DNA of 32,866 nucleotides. Source: Eubacterium sp. GTDB taxonomy: Bacteria; Bacillota; Clostridia; Lachnospirales; Lachnospiraceae. The position numbers and the translations under genes were made by a program. The stretch spans positions 1 to 32,866 of the forward strand of contig JAFXZW010000064.1 of NCBI GenBank assembly GCA_017541035.1. Direction: 5' to 3'. Positions 15,390 through 23,445 of the stretch are shown here, in pieces (positions within the stretch are counted from its first letter, which is position 1; each line of letters begins with the position of its first letter). Below the pieces are notes generated by a model. The model was given only the letters and a program-made list of their open reading frames with translations, was not told where the DNA came from and made no database searches.

Positions 15390-16292
15390 CTATTCGCTAT
15401 CATCTCCCAAAATTGCCGGATCCAGGCCCTTTCGCGCAAGGAAGCCGAATCCCAAAGCATTCGGTCCGGTGTGAGCACCGATGGTATTATTAATGATCCC
15501 CAGCTTATACTCACGATCCACCTTGATTCCCATTTCTTCTTCTATGCGGTCTGCCAGCTCCTGAGCCGAGGGTTCATTGAAGGTATGCACAACATACATA
15601 TAACGCGGATCCGGATCCATTTCCTTTCCGATCCGGAGCAGCTCATTAATGGCTCTCTTCCGTGTCCGCACCTTTTTCAGAGGGAGGATCTTCCCCCCAT
15701 CCAGATGAAGAATGGGCTTGATATCGAGCATGGTACCGAAAGCTCCGCTGAAAGCGGAAAGCCGTCCGCCCCGTACCAGATATTTCAGATCATCCACCAC
15801 AAACATAGCCTTGAAATTCATTTTCACTGCCTCGATACGGTCCCGGATCTGCTCCATGGTCTTGCCTTCCTTCTGCATATCCCTCGCCATGTAAAGCATG
15901 AGGCCCGCTCCGCCGGATTCATTCAGGGAATCCATAACGATAATCTTGGATTCCGGATACTGTTCCATAAGCTCCTCAGCCACTCTGTGACAGGTGTTGT
16001 AGCTCATGGAAAGCCCGGAGGAACAGATGATGGCCAGAATGTCCTTTCCCTTCTTCAGTTCTTCCTCGAAAGTACGACGTGCGCGGTCGGGATTCACGCC
16101 CGAAGACTTGGCCGTTTCTCCCGCATCAAGCCGCTTGTAGAATGTCTCCTCATCCAGCAGGATCTCATCACCGTAGATCACATCATCTCCCTCAAAGTAA
16201 TAATACTGCGGGAGGATCAGGATGCCTTCTTTTTTTGCATACGCCGGATGTACGTCCGTATTGACATCCGTGATCAGTGTAAATTCCCTCAT
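15390..16292 (-). CDS. DegV family fatty-acid-binding protein
   Basis: The 300-residue cytoplasmic protein belongs to the DegV/FakB family, whose studied members bind fatty acids and hand them to the FakA kinase for phospholipid synthesis. Marks are the N-terminal strand FTLITDVNTDV, the SSGVNP loop in the position of the TSQP motif, ICSSGLSMSYNT, VMDSLNESGGAGLM, the central DLKYLVRGGRLS segment that contacts ligand, and the closing NTIGAHTGPNALGFGF with the usual HxGP. I chose ATG 16292 with GGAAGG upstream over an ATG ten codons earlier. No fakA is visible. It is the first gene before the prion-like membrane protein. Confidence 0.93.
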   Translation of the reverse strand: MREFTLITDVNTDVHPAYAKKEGILILPQYYYFEGDDVIYGDEILLDEETFYKRLDAGETAKSSGVNPDRARRTFEEELKKGKDILAIICSSGLSMSYNTCHRVAEELMEQYPESKIIVMDSLNESGGAGLMLYMARDMQKEGKTMEQIRDRIEAVKMNFKAMFVVDDLKYLVRGGRLSAFSGAFGTMLDIKPILHLDGGKILPLKKVRTRKRAINELLRIGKEMDPDPRYMYVVHTFNEPSAQELADRIEEEMGIKVDREYKLGIINNTIGAHTGPNALGFGFLARKGLDPAILGDDSE

Positions 16293-16362
16293 CTGATAAA
16301 CCTTCCTTGTCCCATATGTCATTGAATTCCAGTCATTCTGCCGGGGCAGAATCTCCCTCTAT

Positions 16363-16392
16363 ATTTTACAGGAAAAAGCACCGAAAAAGCAA
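16363..16392 (-). promoter_or_regulatory. Likely promoter of degV
   Basis: On the minus strand TTGCTT (complement of 16387-16392) and TAAAAT (complement of 16363-16368) are 18 bases apart, with TG just before the -10. A small palindrome (16335-16352, ATTCTGCC/GGCAGAAT) lies in the leader and could be an operator or hairpin. Confidence 0.55.
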
Positions 16393-16423
16393 CTTCTTTT
16401 TTTGCAGAATGCACAAACTCCGG

Positions 16424-16482
16424 AAAATACAAAAGGGACATTTTCATCGGTATCCTCTAAGGATACCAACCGAAAATGTCCC
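16424..16482 (-). terminator. Terminator of the STAS/HATPase operon
   Basis: A long interrupted stem (outer 11 bp: 16435-16445 with 16472-16482; inner 7 bp: 16449-16455 with 16461-16467) is followed on the minus strand by TTTTGTATTTT. It starts 24 bases after the STAS gene stop. Confidence 0.8.
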
Positions 16483-16506
16483 CTTATATGATCCTGCAGA
16501 CCGGAA

Positions 16507-16803
16507 TTATTCGATCGTCAGAATATCAGCGAAGCCTGTTACTTCAAATACTTCATTGACAACCTCGCTAACATTCTTTACAACCATGCTTCCATTCTGG
16601 TTCATGGTCTTCTGCGCCCAAAGAAGGACACGCAGTCCTGCGGAAGAAATATAATCCAGCTTCTCGAGATCCATAATCAGCTCAGTAATTCCATCCAGGG
16701 ATGACTTCAGCTCTGTCTCGAGCTCGGGAGATGTGGTTGTATCAAGTCTTCCCTCCAGAGCAACTGTGAGAACGCTGCCTTCCTGTGTTTTGTTGATCGT
16801 CAT
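16507..16803 (-). CDS. STAS-domain anti-sigma factor antagonist
   Basis: The 98-residue single-domain protein is of the SpoIIAA/RsbV type. In partner switching the unphosphorylated form binds the anti-sigma kinase and frees its target; phosphorylation on a serine reverses this. The phosphorylation loop LDYISSAGLRVLL is present. Aligning it with SpoIIAA DSSGL makes S54 the likely phosphoacceptor. The ATG at 16803 follows AAGGAGGTAAC. The cognate kinase gene lies immediately upstream (20 bases). No sigma factor gene follows, so the controlled partner is elsewhere or is not a sigma factor. Confidence 0.93.
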   Translation of the reverse strand: MTINKTQEGSVLTVALEGRLDTTTSPELETELKSSLDGITELIMDLEKLDYISSAGLRVLLWAQKTMNQNGSMVVKNVSEVVNEVFEVTGFADILTIE

Positions 16804-16823
16804 TTTTAGTTACCTCCTTTACC

Positions 16824-17249
16824 TTACAGGTTCTTCTTTATCGTTAAAATATTTTTACCATCTCGATACTCATAAGCAATATCATCCATGGTTTTTTTCA
16901 CCAAAAAGATTCCCAGTCCTCCGATGGGGCGCTCTGCTGCTCCCAACGTGATGTCCGGATCCTCCTTCTCCAGTGGATTATAGGGTTTTCCCTGATCCTG
17001 GAATGTGATCGCCACTTGAGCAGGTGACTCCGCACTTTTGCTAACCTCTATGGTGGCCATACCACCCTTTTGAGGATGATATGCGTAATTTGCGATATTA
17101 CCGAAAAGCTCGTCTATTGCGACATCGATCTGCATCTGTGTTTTTACAGAACAGCCCAGTTGTTCAAGCTCCTGATTAACAAACTCAGTCACTTTTTCAA
17201 CATTTTCTAGAACTGCTTCTACGGTGATTCGCTTAGACTCATCCCCCAT
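16824..17249 (-). CDS. Anti-sigma serine kinase-like ATPase (RsbW/SpoIIAB type)
   Basis: The 141-residue GHKL-fold protein is expected to phosphorylate the neighbouring STAS protein and sequester a sigma factor or other partner. The N-box is DVAIDELFGNIANYAY (E47, N51), the G1 box DQGKPYNP (D85) and the G2 box PIGGLGIFLVKK (109-119). The ATG at 17249 follows AAGGTGATAAG. It is the first gene of a two-gene operon with its own promoter and terminator. The family fits RsbW-like regulators of stress or surface behaviour; which one cannot be told. Confidence 0.92.
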   Translation of the reverse strand: MGDESKRITVEAVLENVEKVTEFVNQELEQLGCSVKTQMQIDVAIDELFGNIANYAYHPQKGGMATIEVSKSAESPAQVAITFQDQGKPYNPLEKEDPDITLGAAERPIGGLGIFLVKKTMDDIAYEYRDGKNILTIKKNL

Positions 17250-17291
17250 CTTATCACCTTCCCTCTCAGCCAGATTCCTCGTTGCGATATG

Positions 17292-17321
17292 ATTGTAGCA
17301 AAACTAACCCCCATCATTCAA
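17292..17321 (-). promoter_or_regulatory. Promoter of the STAS/HATPase operon
   Basis: On the minus strand TTGAAT (complement of 17316-17321) and TACAAT (complement of 17292-17297) are 18 bases apart, about 45 bases before the kinase ATG. No terminator for the preceding phosphorylase gene is visible in 17322-17383, which is AT-rich only. Confidence 0.65.
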
Positions 17322-17383
17322 GCTTTTTTCAAATATTTTTTTGATTGTACATAATAAAATACAAAATGATGGCTTTTTTTATT

Positions 17384-18553
17384 CTATTTGGACTCCATAA
17401 CCGCAAGATTCTTACGTATGAAGTCACAGCGCTGTTCAACACAGAGAACGGAACGCAGGGGATCCTCCGGCGTGTTGAAGACATAGTCCACAAGCTTTTC
17501 CACCGTAGTTGTCGCAACATGCATCCGCGTATCACTGGATGCGTAGTAAATGAATACTTCCCCTTTATCATTTACGACAGCACCGTTGGAGAAGACCACA
17601 TTTGACACATCTCCCACTCTTTCGCGTCCCAGAGGAGCCAGGAAATATCCCCCCGGTTCGGCGATCACCTTCGACGGATCCGCAAGATCCGTTGCGAAGC
17701 AGTAGAGTACATAACGAAGTCCCGCTGCCGTATTCCGCACGCCGTGGGCAATATGGATAAAACCCCTTTCGGTTTTGATGGGCGGCGCTCCCGCTCCGTT
17801 CTTAACTTCCGTGATAGTATGATATTTCCTCTTGCTGGTGATGATTTCTTCATCGATCACCGCATGTGTGATATCCTCGCAAAGACCGAAGCCGATGCCT
17901 CCGCCGGACCCCGTATCAATGAAGTCATCCATGGGGCGGGTATAGAAGGCATATTTTCCGTCAATGAATTCCGGGTGCAGAACCACATTCCTCTGCTGGG
18001 GAGAACGCTTTGTCCGGAGATTCGGCAGGCGCTCCCAATTGACCAGATCCTTCGTTCGAACGATACCTGCCGCAGCCACCGCAGCCGACAGATCGGATAC
18101 GCTTTCATCCTTTGACTCGGAACAGAATACCCCGTATATGTATCCATCCTCATGCTGGGTGAGCCGCATGTCATAGACATTCGTCTCCTGCTTCTCCGTA
18201 TCCGGAAGCAGGATCGGATAATCATGAAAACGGAAACCGTCAATGCCTGTCTCGCTCTCCGCCACAGCGAAGAAGCTCTTCCGGTCATTTCCCTCTACGC
18301 GAACAACCAGGTAATACCTGCCGTCTTTGTAAATTGCGCCGGAATTCATGACTGCATTGACGCCCAGGCGTTCCATGAAATAAGGATTCGTCTCCGGGTT
18401 CAGATCATATTTCCAAAAGAGCGGGATATGCTGGCGGGTCAGAACCGGATAACGGTAACGATCATAGATCCCGTTATAAAAATCCGTTTTCTCATTTTTT
18501 CTGGCCACAAGCTTCTCGTACTTTTCTTTTTCGATATAGTATCTTTCGTGCAT
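17384..18553 (-). CDS. mgp: 4-O-beta-D-mannosyl-D-glucose phosphorylase (GH130)
   Basis: This cytoplasmic enzyme splits mannosyl-beta-1,4-glucose with phosphate into mannose 1-phosphate and glucose, a step in mannan-derived disaccharide use. The 389-residue length matches GH130 subfamily 1 enzymes. Diagnostic stretches are [35 protein letters not shown], the catalytic region [13 protein letters not shown] (general acid D128), [27 protein letters not shown] and [15 protein letters not shown]. The ATG at 18553 follows AAGGAG. It lies 18 bases after the AlgJ-like gene, so it is probably the last gene of the MBOAT operon, an unusual setting: no epimerase, mannan transporter or mannanase is near. 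Reverse synthesis from mannose 1-phosphate is also possible. Confidence 0.93.
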   Translation of the reverse strand: MHERYYIEKEKYEKLVARKNEKTDFYNGIYDRYRYPVLTRQHIPLFWKYDLNPETNPYFMERLGVNAVMNSGAIYKDGRYYLVVRVEGNDRKSFFAVAESETGIDGFRFHDYPILLPDTEKQETNVYDMRLTQHEDGYIYGVFCSESKDESVSDLSAAVAAAGIVRTKDLVNWERLPNLRTKRSPQQRNVVLHPEFIDGKYAFYTRPMDDFIDTGSGGGIGFGLCEDITHAVIDEEIITSKRKYHTITEVKNGAGAPPIKTERGFIHIAHGVRNTAAGLRYVLYCFATDLADPSKVIAEPGGYFLAPLGRERVGDVSNVVFSNGAVVNDKGEVFIYYASSDTRMHVATTTVEKLVDYVFNTPEDPLRSVLCVEQRCDFIRKNLAVMESK

Positions 18554-18571
18554 ATTAACTCCTTACCAGAC

Positions 18572-20002
18572 TTACGGGAACAGTGCCAGGATCGTATTGG
18601 CACGGCTTACGGACAGCGCCTCCATATTGTTCAGGAGGATCACGTCATTCACCTTCTTATCCTTCACAAACTGAGTCAGATTTCCTTCATAGTAACGGTA
18701 ATCGATGACATAGACATACTGATAATGGTCAACCAGGAATGGAGCAAAGGCATTCCCGTAGGATTCCTTGATCAGCACGCAGGCAGAGCCGTCTGTGATC
18801 GTCGGATTCTCGATCACGGTATAGGGATTGTCACCACCGATAAAGCAGTTGTATTTGGACGTACGCGCCCATTCAGACACGTCCCGAATGACATTCCAGT
18901 TCATCTGCTCACCGTTATTATCCGTGAACACTTCATCATTTGTTCCGTTGGGCACGAAGGCCAGAACGGTATCGGGGTTATTTCCAAGCTTCGGGGACTG
19001 CTCGGAAGACGCATAGAAGGTTCCAAGGAAGCCGTCAAAACTGTAGGTCTTCTTGAAATAATCCGTGGAATGCGGTTCGATACCCTTGGACTTACACCAT
19101 GCTTCATACGCATAATAAGCGCCCATCACTGTCCAGTGGTGATCCGTCCGGAAATAAATGTACTCCGCATTGTGGCGGAGGATATTATCATGAGCGGGTA
19201 CCGCCTTAACCTTATCGTCCATCAATCCGTAAATGTAATTGATGGCCTCTTCCTGACTGGATCCGCCCAGTTCGTCCTGGATCTCCTTTCCCAGAAGCGC
19301 TCCCCAGGCAGTGGGTGCCAGGATATCATATAATGTCACATTATCCGGAAGCTTGGAACGTACGGTATTGACCATACTTGCATAGTATTCCGAATTATCC
19401 TTGTTGAAATAATAAATACTGAATGCCTGACCATCCATGATGTACAGCGTTCCGATGGTTTCCTCGAAATCGCCGTGCTTGGTACCGTCCGGCAGCTTCT
19501 CCGTGGTTGCCTCCGTCGTCAGAGGTTCCACCTGTTTTTCCGTGGAGGGATTTACCGCCTGGGTGGTATCTTCCTTCTTCGGAGCCGCTGTGGTTCCGGT
19601 ATCGATGATCCCCGCCTTTTTACCACTGTCCGGGCTGTCGGGGATATCATCCGCCTTCTTGGAAATGTCACCGTGGATCTCATTTCCATGCAGACCGTAG
19701 AGTTCCTTTACGCTGCTTCCCTGTCCCAGCATCTTCTCACGGGTGGGATAGGTATCCGTGTACCAGGTTCCCATATCCTGGAAGAAGCTTCCCTTCCAGA
19801 GTCCCGCCCAGGTGAGTTCCGGGAAGGTGGCAAGCTTACGCTTCTCGATCTCCGATTCCTCCGGCCGGAGCCAGATCAGGAATCCGATGATCATAAAAAT
19901 GATCAGCGTAAGATAAAAGCCGTAAACCCGTATCATGCTCCAAAACTGTCTGGAACGCTTCACACGGCGCTTATATTCCGGACTGATTTTTTTCTTAGCC
20001 AT
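18572..20002 (-). CDS. AlgJ/AlgX-like DHHW family O-acetylation protein
   Basis: The 476-residue protein has a basic cytoplasmic N-terminus, one membrane helix (about 27-45) and an extracellular SGNH-like domain. The DHHW motif (287-290, in FRTDHHWT) and the KESYGN segment with likely nucleophile S414 match AlgJ/AlgX-type proteins, which receive acyl groups from an MBOAT partner and place them on a polysaccharide. A Thr/Glu/Lys/Pro-rich stretch (about 115-180) splits the region before the catalytic part and looks disordered. The ATG at 20002 follows AGAGGAG. The MBOAT gene is 57 bases upstream. The acceptor polymer is unknown; no polymer synthesis genes are nearby. Confidence 0.9.
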   Translation of the reverse strand: MAKKKISPEYKRRVKRSRQFWSMIRVYGFYLTLIIFMIIGFLIWLRPEESEIEKRKLATFPELTWAGLWKGSFFQDMGTWYTDTYPTREKMLGQGSSVKELYGLHGNEIHGDISKKADDIPDSPDSGKKAGIIDTGTTAAPKKEDTTQAVNPSTEKQVEPLTTEATTEKLPDGTKHGDFEETIGTLYIMDGQAFSIYYFNKDNSEYYASMVNTVRSKLPDNVTLYDILAPTAWGALLGKEIQDELGGSSQEEAINYIYGLMDDKVKAVPAHDNILRHNAEYIYFRTDHHWTVMGAYYAYEAWCKSKGIEPHSTDYFKKTYSFDGFLGTFYASSEQSPKLGNNPDTVLAFVPNGTNDEVFTDNNGEQMNWNVIRDVSEWARTSKYNCFIGGDNPYTVIENPTITDGSACVLIKESYGNAFAPFLVDHYQYVYVIDYRYYEGNLTQFVKDKKVNDVILLNNMEALSVSRANTILALFP

Positions 20003-20059
20003 ATTTTCTCCTCTTCGAAGTAATTCCTCCGGGCACTTGGCTTCCGGAGCTGCCTTTTT

Positions 20060-21448
20060 CTAGAAATTGTTATACAGGAAGGGCTGGTATCCGCTTCCCG
20101 CCATGAAAATGACACCCAGAATCAGCGCCAGGAGCGAAATTACCGTCTTCCAGCCATACACAAGTCCGGCTGACATTTCCCTGCTTTTTACCACACCCTC
20201 AAAGGCCTTCCGGATATTGCGGAAGAGCGGCGTGCAGGCCAGGATCGCAATGATGAAAATGAAAATGTTATTCTGCAGTGTAACCGTGATCACCTGAGAT
20301 GAAAAGCCCTCTCCGAATCCGAAGAAGCCCTTCAGCGCCGTTCCCAGCTGACTGAAATCCGTGAACCGGAAGATCAGCCATCCCAGGTTGAAGACAAATA
20401 CCACATAGATATGCGCCAGTACCTTCGGCATCCTTATCTCTCTCTTGCTCAGCGCATTATCCAGAGAGATAAATACGAAATAATAGAAGCCCCAGATCAC
20501 GAAGTTCCAGGTCGCTCCATGCCAGACACCGGTCAGAAGCCAGACGATCAGAAGATTAACCTTCGTCCGTGCGCTGCCCTTCCGGCTGCCGCCCAAAGGA
20601 ATGTATACATAGTCCCGGAAGAAGAAGCTAAGCGTCATATGCCACTTGCGCCAGAATACCTTGATGGAATCCGCACAGTAGGGATAATCGAAGTTTTCCG
20701 GATAGATAAAGCCCGCCATCTGTCCCAGACCGATAGCCATATCCGTATAAGCTGAGAAATCGAGATACATCTGAAGTGAAAAGAAAATGGAACCTATCCA
20801 GATACCAAGGGTCGGCATTTTAGCCAGATCCTCCGACATGGGAAGCAGCGTGTCAGCCACCTTACCCATCTGATCCGCCAGGATCACTTTCTTGGCCAGG
20901 CCGAGAGAGAACCGATAGATACCCGCAGCCATATTGGCTGTGGAGATCTTTCTCCGTACCATACCGGCTTTCATATCGCCGTAACGGACGATGGGGCCCT
21001 GGGATACATGGTGAAAGCAGACAACGTACAGCAGGAAGTCACGGACATCATCCTCCGCGTCACATTTTCCCGTGTAGACGTCGGCTACATAAGAAATGAG
21101 TTTGAAAATGTAGAAGGAAAGACCAAGCGGCATAGCCACTGTCATGAAGAAGCCCGCGTACTTGAAGAAGGCAAGAACCGCCACCAGCATACCGATGGTG
21201 GTCCACAGCATCAGCGGGCTGCCCTCCGTTTTCTGGATCTGGCGTCCGCCGATCCATGCGATCAGTGTACAAAGGAACAGAACCAGCAATCCTCCGATAC
21301 CGGCGAACAGGTAGAAGATCAGAGAAAAAATGAGGAGCACCCTGTTCTGATACCTGACATTGGAATCCGTCCGCGTCAGCACGACCTGATTAACGATCAG
21401 GAAAATGGGCAAAAAGCATACTGTAAAGATTAATGTGGAAAATGACAT
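20060..21448 (-). CDS. MBOAT membrane O-acyltransferase (AlgI/DltB-like)
   Basis: The 462-residue polytopic protein moves acyl groups across the membrane. It shows the MBOAT core FWRKWHMTLSFFFRDYVYIP (H270) followed by the invariant histidine H310 in LLTGVWHGATWNF. The conserved LDFSAYTDMAIGLG lies before them, and about 10-12 hydrophobic helices are present. Pairing with a DHHW-type protein points to the AlgI/PatA branch (polysaccharide or peptidoglycan O-acetylation) rather than D-alanylation, since no dltA or dltC is adjacent. The ATG at 21448 has GGGGGA upstream. It is the first gene of the operon and has a strong promoter. Confidence 0.94.
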   Translation of the reverse strand: MSFSTLIFTVCFLPIFLIVNQVVLTRTDSNVRYQNRVLLIFSLIFYLFAGIGGLLVLFLCTLIAWIGGRQIQKTEGSPLMLWTTIGMLVAVLAFFKYAGFFMTVAMPLGLSFYIFKLISYVADVYTGKCDAEDDVRDFLLYVVCFHHVSQGPIVRYGDMKAGMVRRKISTANMAAGIYRFSLGLAKKVILADQMGKVADTLLPMSEDLAKMPTLGIWIGSIFFSLQMYLDFSAYTDMAIGLGQMAGFIYPENFDYPYCADSIKVFWRKWHMTLSFFFRDYVYIPLGGSRKGSARTKVNLLIVWLLTGVWHGATWNFVIWGFYYFVFISLDNALSKREIRMPKVLAHIYVVFVFNLGWLIFRFTDFSQLGTALKGFFGFGEGFSSQVITVTLQNNIFIFIIAILACTPLFRNIRKAFEGVVKSREMSAGLVYGWKTVISLLALILGVIFMAGSGYQPFLYNNF

Positions 21449-21530
21449 TTTAATCCCCCGTGATTTCAGGTTTCCGCCTGTGCGGAATACCCGATCCTGT
21501 TATCCTTATTTGGTCAGGACATACGAAGTG

Positions 21531-21559
21531 ATTATAGCATACTATTCCTGTTCTGTCAC
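21531..21559 (-). promoter_or_regulatory. Strong sigma-A promoter of the MBOAT operon
   Basis: On the minus strand GTGACA (complement of 21554-21559) and a perfect TATAAT (complement of 21531-21536) are 17 bases apart. The leader to the MBOAT ATG is about 75 bases and contains no obvious riboswitch-like fold. Confidence 0.8.
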
Positions 21560-21670
21560 GTTTTTTATGTTAACCCGATATGTCTATCTGTCATGACGTT
21601 CCTGATGCGCAGGCCACCCGCTGCGCCACATACCCGGCACCTTTTCGATCGATATGATTGAAACACCGTA

Positions 21671-21707
21671 ATCGAGCAGGAGGGGGATTATTCCTCTCCT
21701 GCTCGAT
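21671..21707 (-). terminator. Hairpin after the acyl-CoA synthetase-like gene
   Basis: A 12-bp perfect stem (21671-21682 with 21696-21707) lies 19 bases after the gene's stop. A proper U-tract is missing on both strands, so termination efficiency is uncertain, but its position fits an operon end. Nothing else is seen in 21560-21670. Confidence 0.6.
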
Positions 21708-21725
21708 TGTCAGATCAGCTGTATT

Positions 21726-23354
21726 TTACTCTTCTCTCTCCTCTCCCAAAGTCTGGTCGGGGAAAATGTTCTTCTTTCTTACGATCTTCATGCTGGCATT
21801 CTTGATAAACTCCTCATCACGAAGTTTGACACGAACGATCTGTTTATAAAGCGGGCGCCCCTTATTGACCTTGTCCTTGAGTTTCTCGAAGTAGGCCAGG
21901 TTGCCGCGGTGCTCTTCGTCAGGATAGATCTCAGCCACGATCTTGGACTGCTCTTCATAAACGAGAACCTCCGCTACAGCATCGTCCCTGGCAAGATCCA
22001 TTTCCAGCTCCTCAGGCGAAATGTTCTCGCCATTGCTGAGAATGATCAGATTCTTCTCCCGTCCCGTGAGGACGATGAAACCGTCTTTCGTAACGTAACC
22101 AAGGTCTCCGGTGCGGTACCAGCCGTCTTTTAACACCTCTTCGGTTGCTTCCTCATCCATGTAGTAACCCTTCATGACGAGATCGCCCCGGAACTGGATC
22201 TCTCCATCATCGGAAACACGAACGTCAATGCCGGGGACAAGCTGTCCGACGGAACCATCCAGATGGTGATGCGGCCGGTTTACAGCGGTACAGGGAGAGC
22301 ACTCGGTAGTTCCGTATCCGTTGAGGATCTCGATACCCCAGGTACGGAATTCCTTTACATATTTGGAGTCAAGGGGTGCTCCGCCGCAGATGATGTACTC
22401 CAGTCTTCCTCCGAAGGCTTCATGGATCGATGCATAGGTCTTCTTCCTTACATCTATTCCCATCTTAAGAAGCAGATTCGTGGACTGCATCAGAGCACGG
22501 AAAGCTTTCTCCTTTCCTCTTTTCCGGATCTCGCTCCAGATCTGACGATGGAAGAATTCAACAAAAAGCGGCACCAGGAACATAGTCTGAGGGCCAAAAT
22601 CCTGCATATCCTTCTTCACCTTTTTCAGGCTCTTGTTGATGTAGGCGGATGTCCCATGATTCAGGACCATAAGAATACCTACCACCAGTCCAAAAGCATG
22701 ATGGAAAGGAAGAACAGCGACTACCGATCCCTCCAACCGGAAAAGCTTACAGGTCTGATTGATTTCGAAGGTAATATTCCTGTTGGTAAGTTCAACCCCC
22801 TTGGAGGTACCGGAGGTACCGGAGGTAAAGAGGATGGCTGCGGTTTTATCGGGATCCAGCTCATAGCGCAGAAAATCATTCTTTCCTTTTGCGATCAGTT
22901 CCCTTCCTTCCTTCAGCATATCTTCGAATTCATCGAAGCCGAAGATCTTGCGCCCACTCTTTTTCTTCACCTTATCCTTAAAGGTTTCACTGATAAAGAC
23001 TGTATTGGCGTCTCCCTTCCGAAGCAGGTTCAGAAGCTCATCCTCCGGAAGTCCTTTGTCGATAGCTACAGCAACATTTCCACCCAGGATTGCTGCAAAA
23101 AAGGTAACGATCCACTCATAAGAATTCTCCCCGATAATGGCCAGATTCCTTCCCCTGAGTTTTTTCTGAAACATCCATGTTCCCAGGGCATTCACGTCAT
23201 TATACAGATCTCCGTAGGTCTTGCGTATCACCTGCTCTTCTTCAGGATAATAAAATGCCACTTCATCCGGTTGAGTTTCTGCCTTGCCGGCCAGCAGGTC
23301 CTTCAGATCGCGGATCTGCGTAAGCTCATAATAGGGATAAGCCTTGTTCTTCAT
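21726..23354 (-). CDS. AMP-binding acyl-CoA synthetase-like enzyme
   Basis: The protein (542 residues from ATG 23354) belongs to the ANL superfamily and probably activates a carboxylic acid, likely a fatty acid, as acyl-AMP and then acyl-CoA. Motifs are P-loop TSGTSGTSKG (177-186), NGYGTTE (345-351), GWYRTGD (411-417), GREKNLIILSNGENISPEE (431-449) and C-terminal NASMKIVRK with likely catalytic lysine K523. An in-frame start 22 codons upstream exists, but a hairpin falls in that stretch and family members usually begin like MKNKAYPYYE. The ribosome site at ATG 23354 is weak (GAGAAGAAA), so the choice is not certain. It lies 91 bases after hydA. Confidence 0.88.
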   Translation of the reverse strand: MKNKAYPYYELTQIRDLKDLLAGKAETQPDEVAFYYPEEEQVIRKTYGDLYNDVNALGTWMFQKKLRGRNLAIIGENSYEWIVTFFAAILGGNVAVAIDKGLPEDELLNLLRKGDANTVFISETFKDKVKKKSGRKIFGFDEFEDMLKEGRELIAKGKNDFLRYELDPDKTAAILFTSGTSGTSKGVELTNRNITFEINQTCKLFRLEGSVVAVLPFHHAFGLVVGILMVLNHGTSAYINKSLKKVKKDMQDFGPQTMFLVPLFVEFFHRQIWSEIRKRGKEKAFRALMQSTNLLLKMGIDVRKKTYASIHEAFGGRLEYIICGGAPLDSKYVKEFRTWGIEILNGYGTTECSPCTAVNRPHHHLDGSVGQLVPGIDVRVSDDGEIQFRGDLVMKGYYMDEEATEEVLKDGWYRTGDLGYVTKDGFIVLTGREKNLIILSNGENISPEELEMDLARDDAVAEVLVYEEQSKIVAEIYPDEEHRGNLAYFEKLKDKVNKGRPLYKQIVRVKLRDEEFIKNASMKIVRKKNIFPDQTLGEEREE

Positions 23355-23380
23355 TTTCTTCTCGCTTTCCGTAATGAGGA

Positions 23381-23400
23381 GCTGCCTTATACAAGGCAGC
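23381..23400. other. Hairpin between hydA and the acyl-CoA synthetase-like gene
   Basis: An 8-bp perfect stem (GCTGCCTT with AAGGCAGC, loop ATAC) without a U-tract lies 27-46 bases upstream of ATG 23354. It could protect or process the hydrogenase mRNA end, or limit read-through. Confidence 0.5.
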
Positions 23401-23445
23401 CCCCTATCTAAACACATCATCTTCCTGATTTCAAAAGTATTCGGA

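Noticed and set aside
18572-21448. MBOAT/AlgJ-like pair as a DltB/DltD teichoic acid D-alanylation system
   Set aside because: No dltA or dltC lies beside it, and the DHHW motif fits AlgJ/AlgX-type proteins better. The AMP-binding gene at 21726 faces the same way but belongs to the hydrogenase side, has an acyl-CoA synthetase-like sequence and is separated by a hairpin and a strong promoter.
21726-23420. Upstream start at 23420 for the acyl-CoA synthetase-like gene
   Set aside because: The extra 22 residues span a hairpin and do not resemble the family N-terminus. The choice of 23354 is still not certain because its ribosome site is weak.
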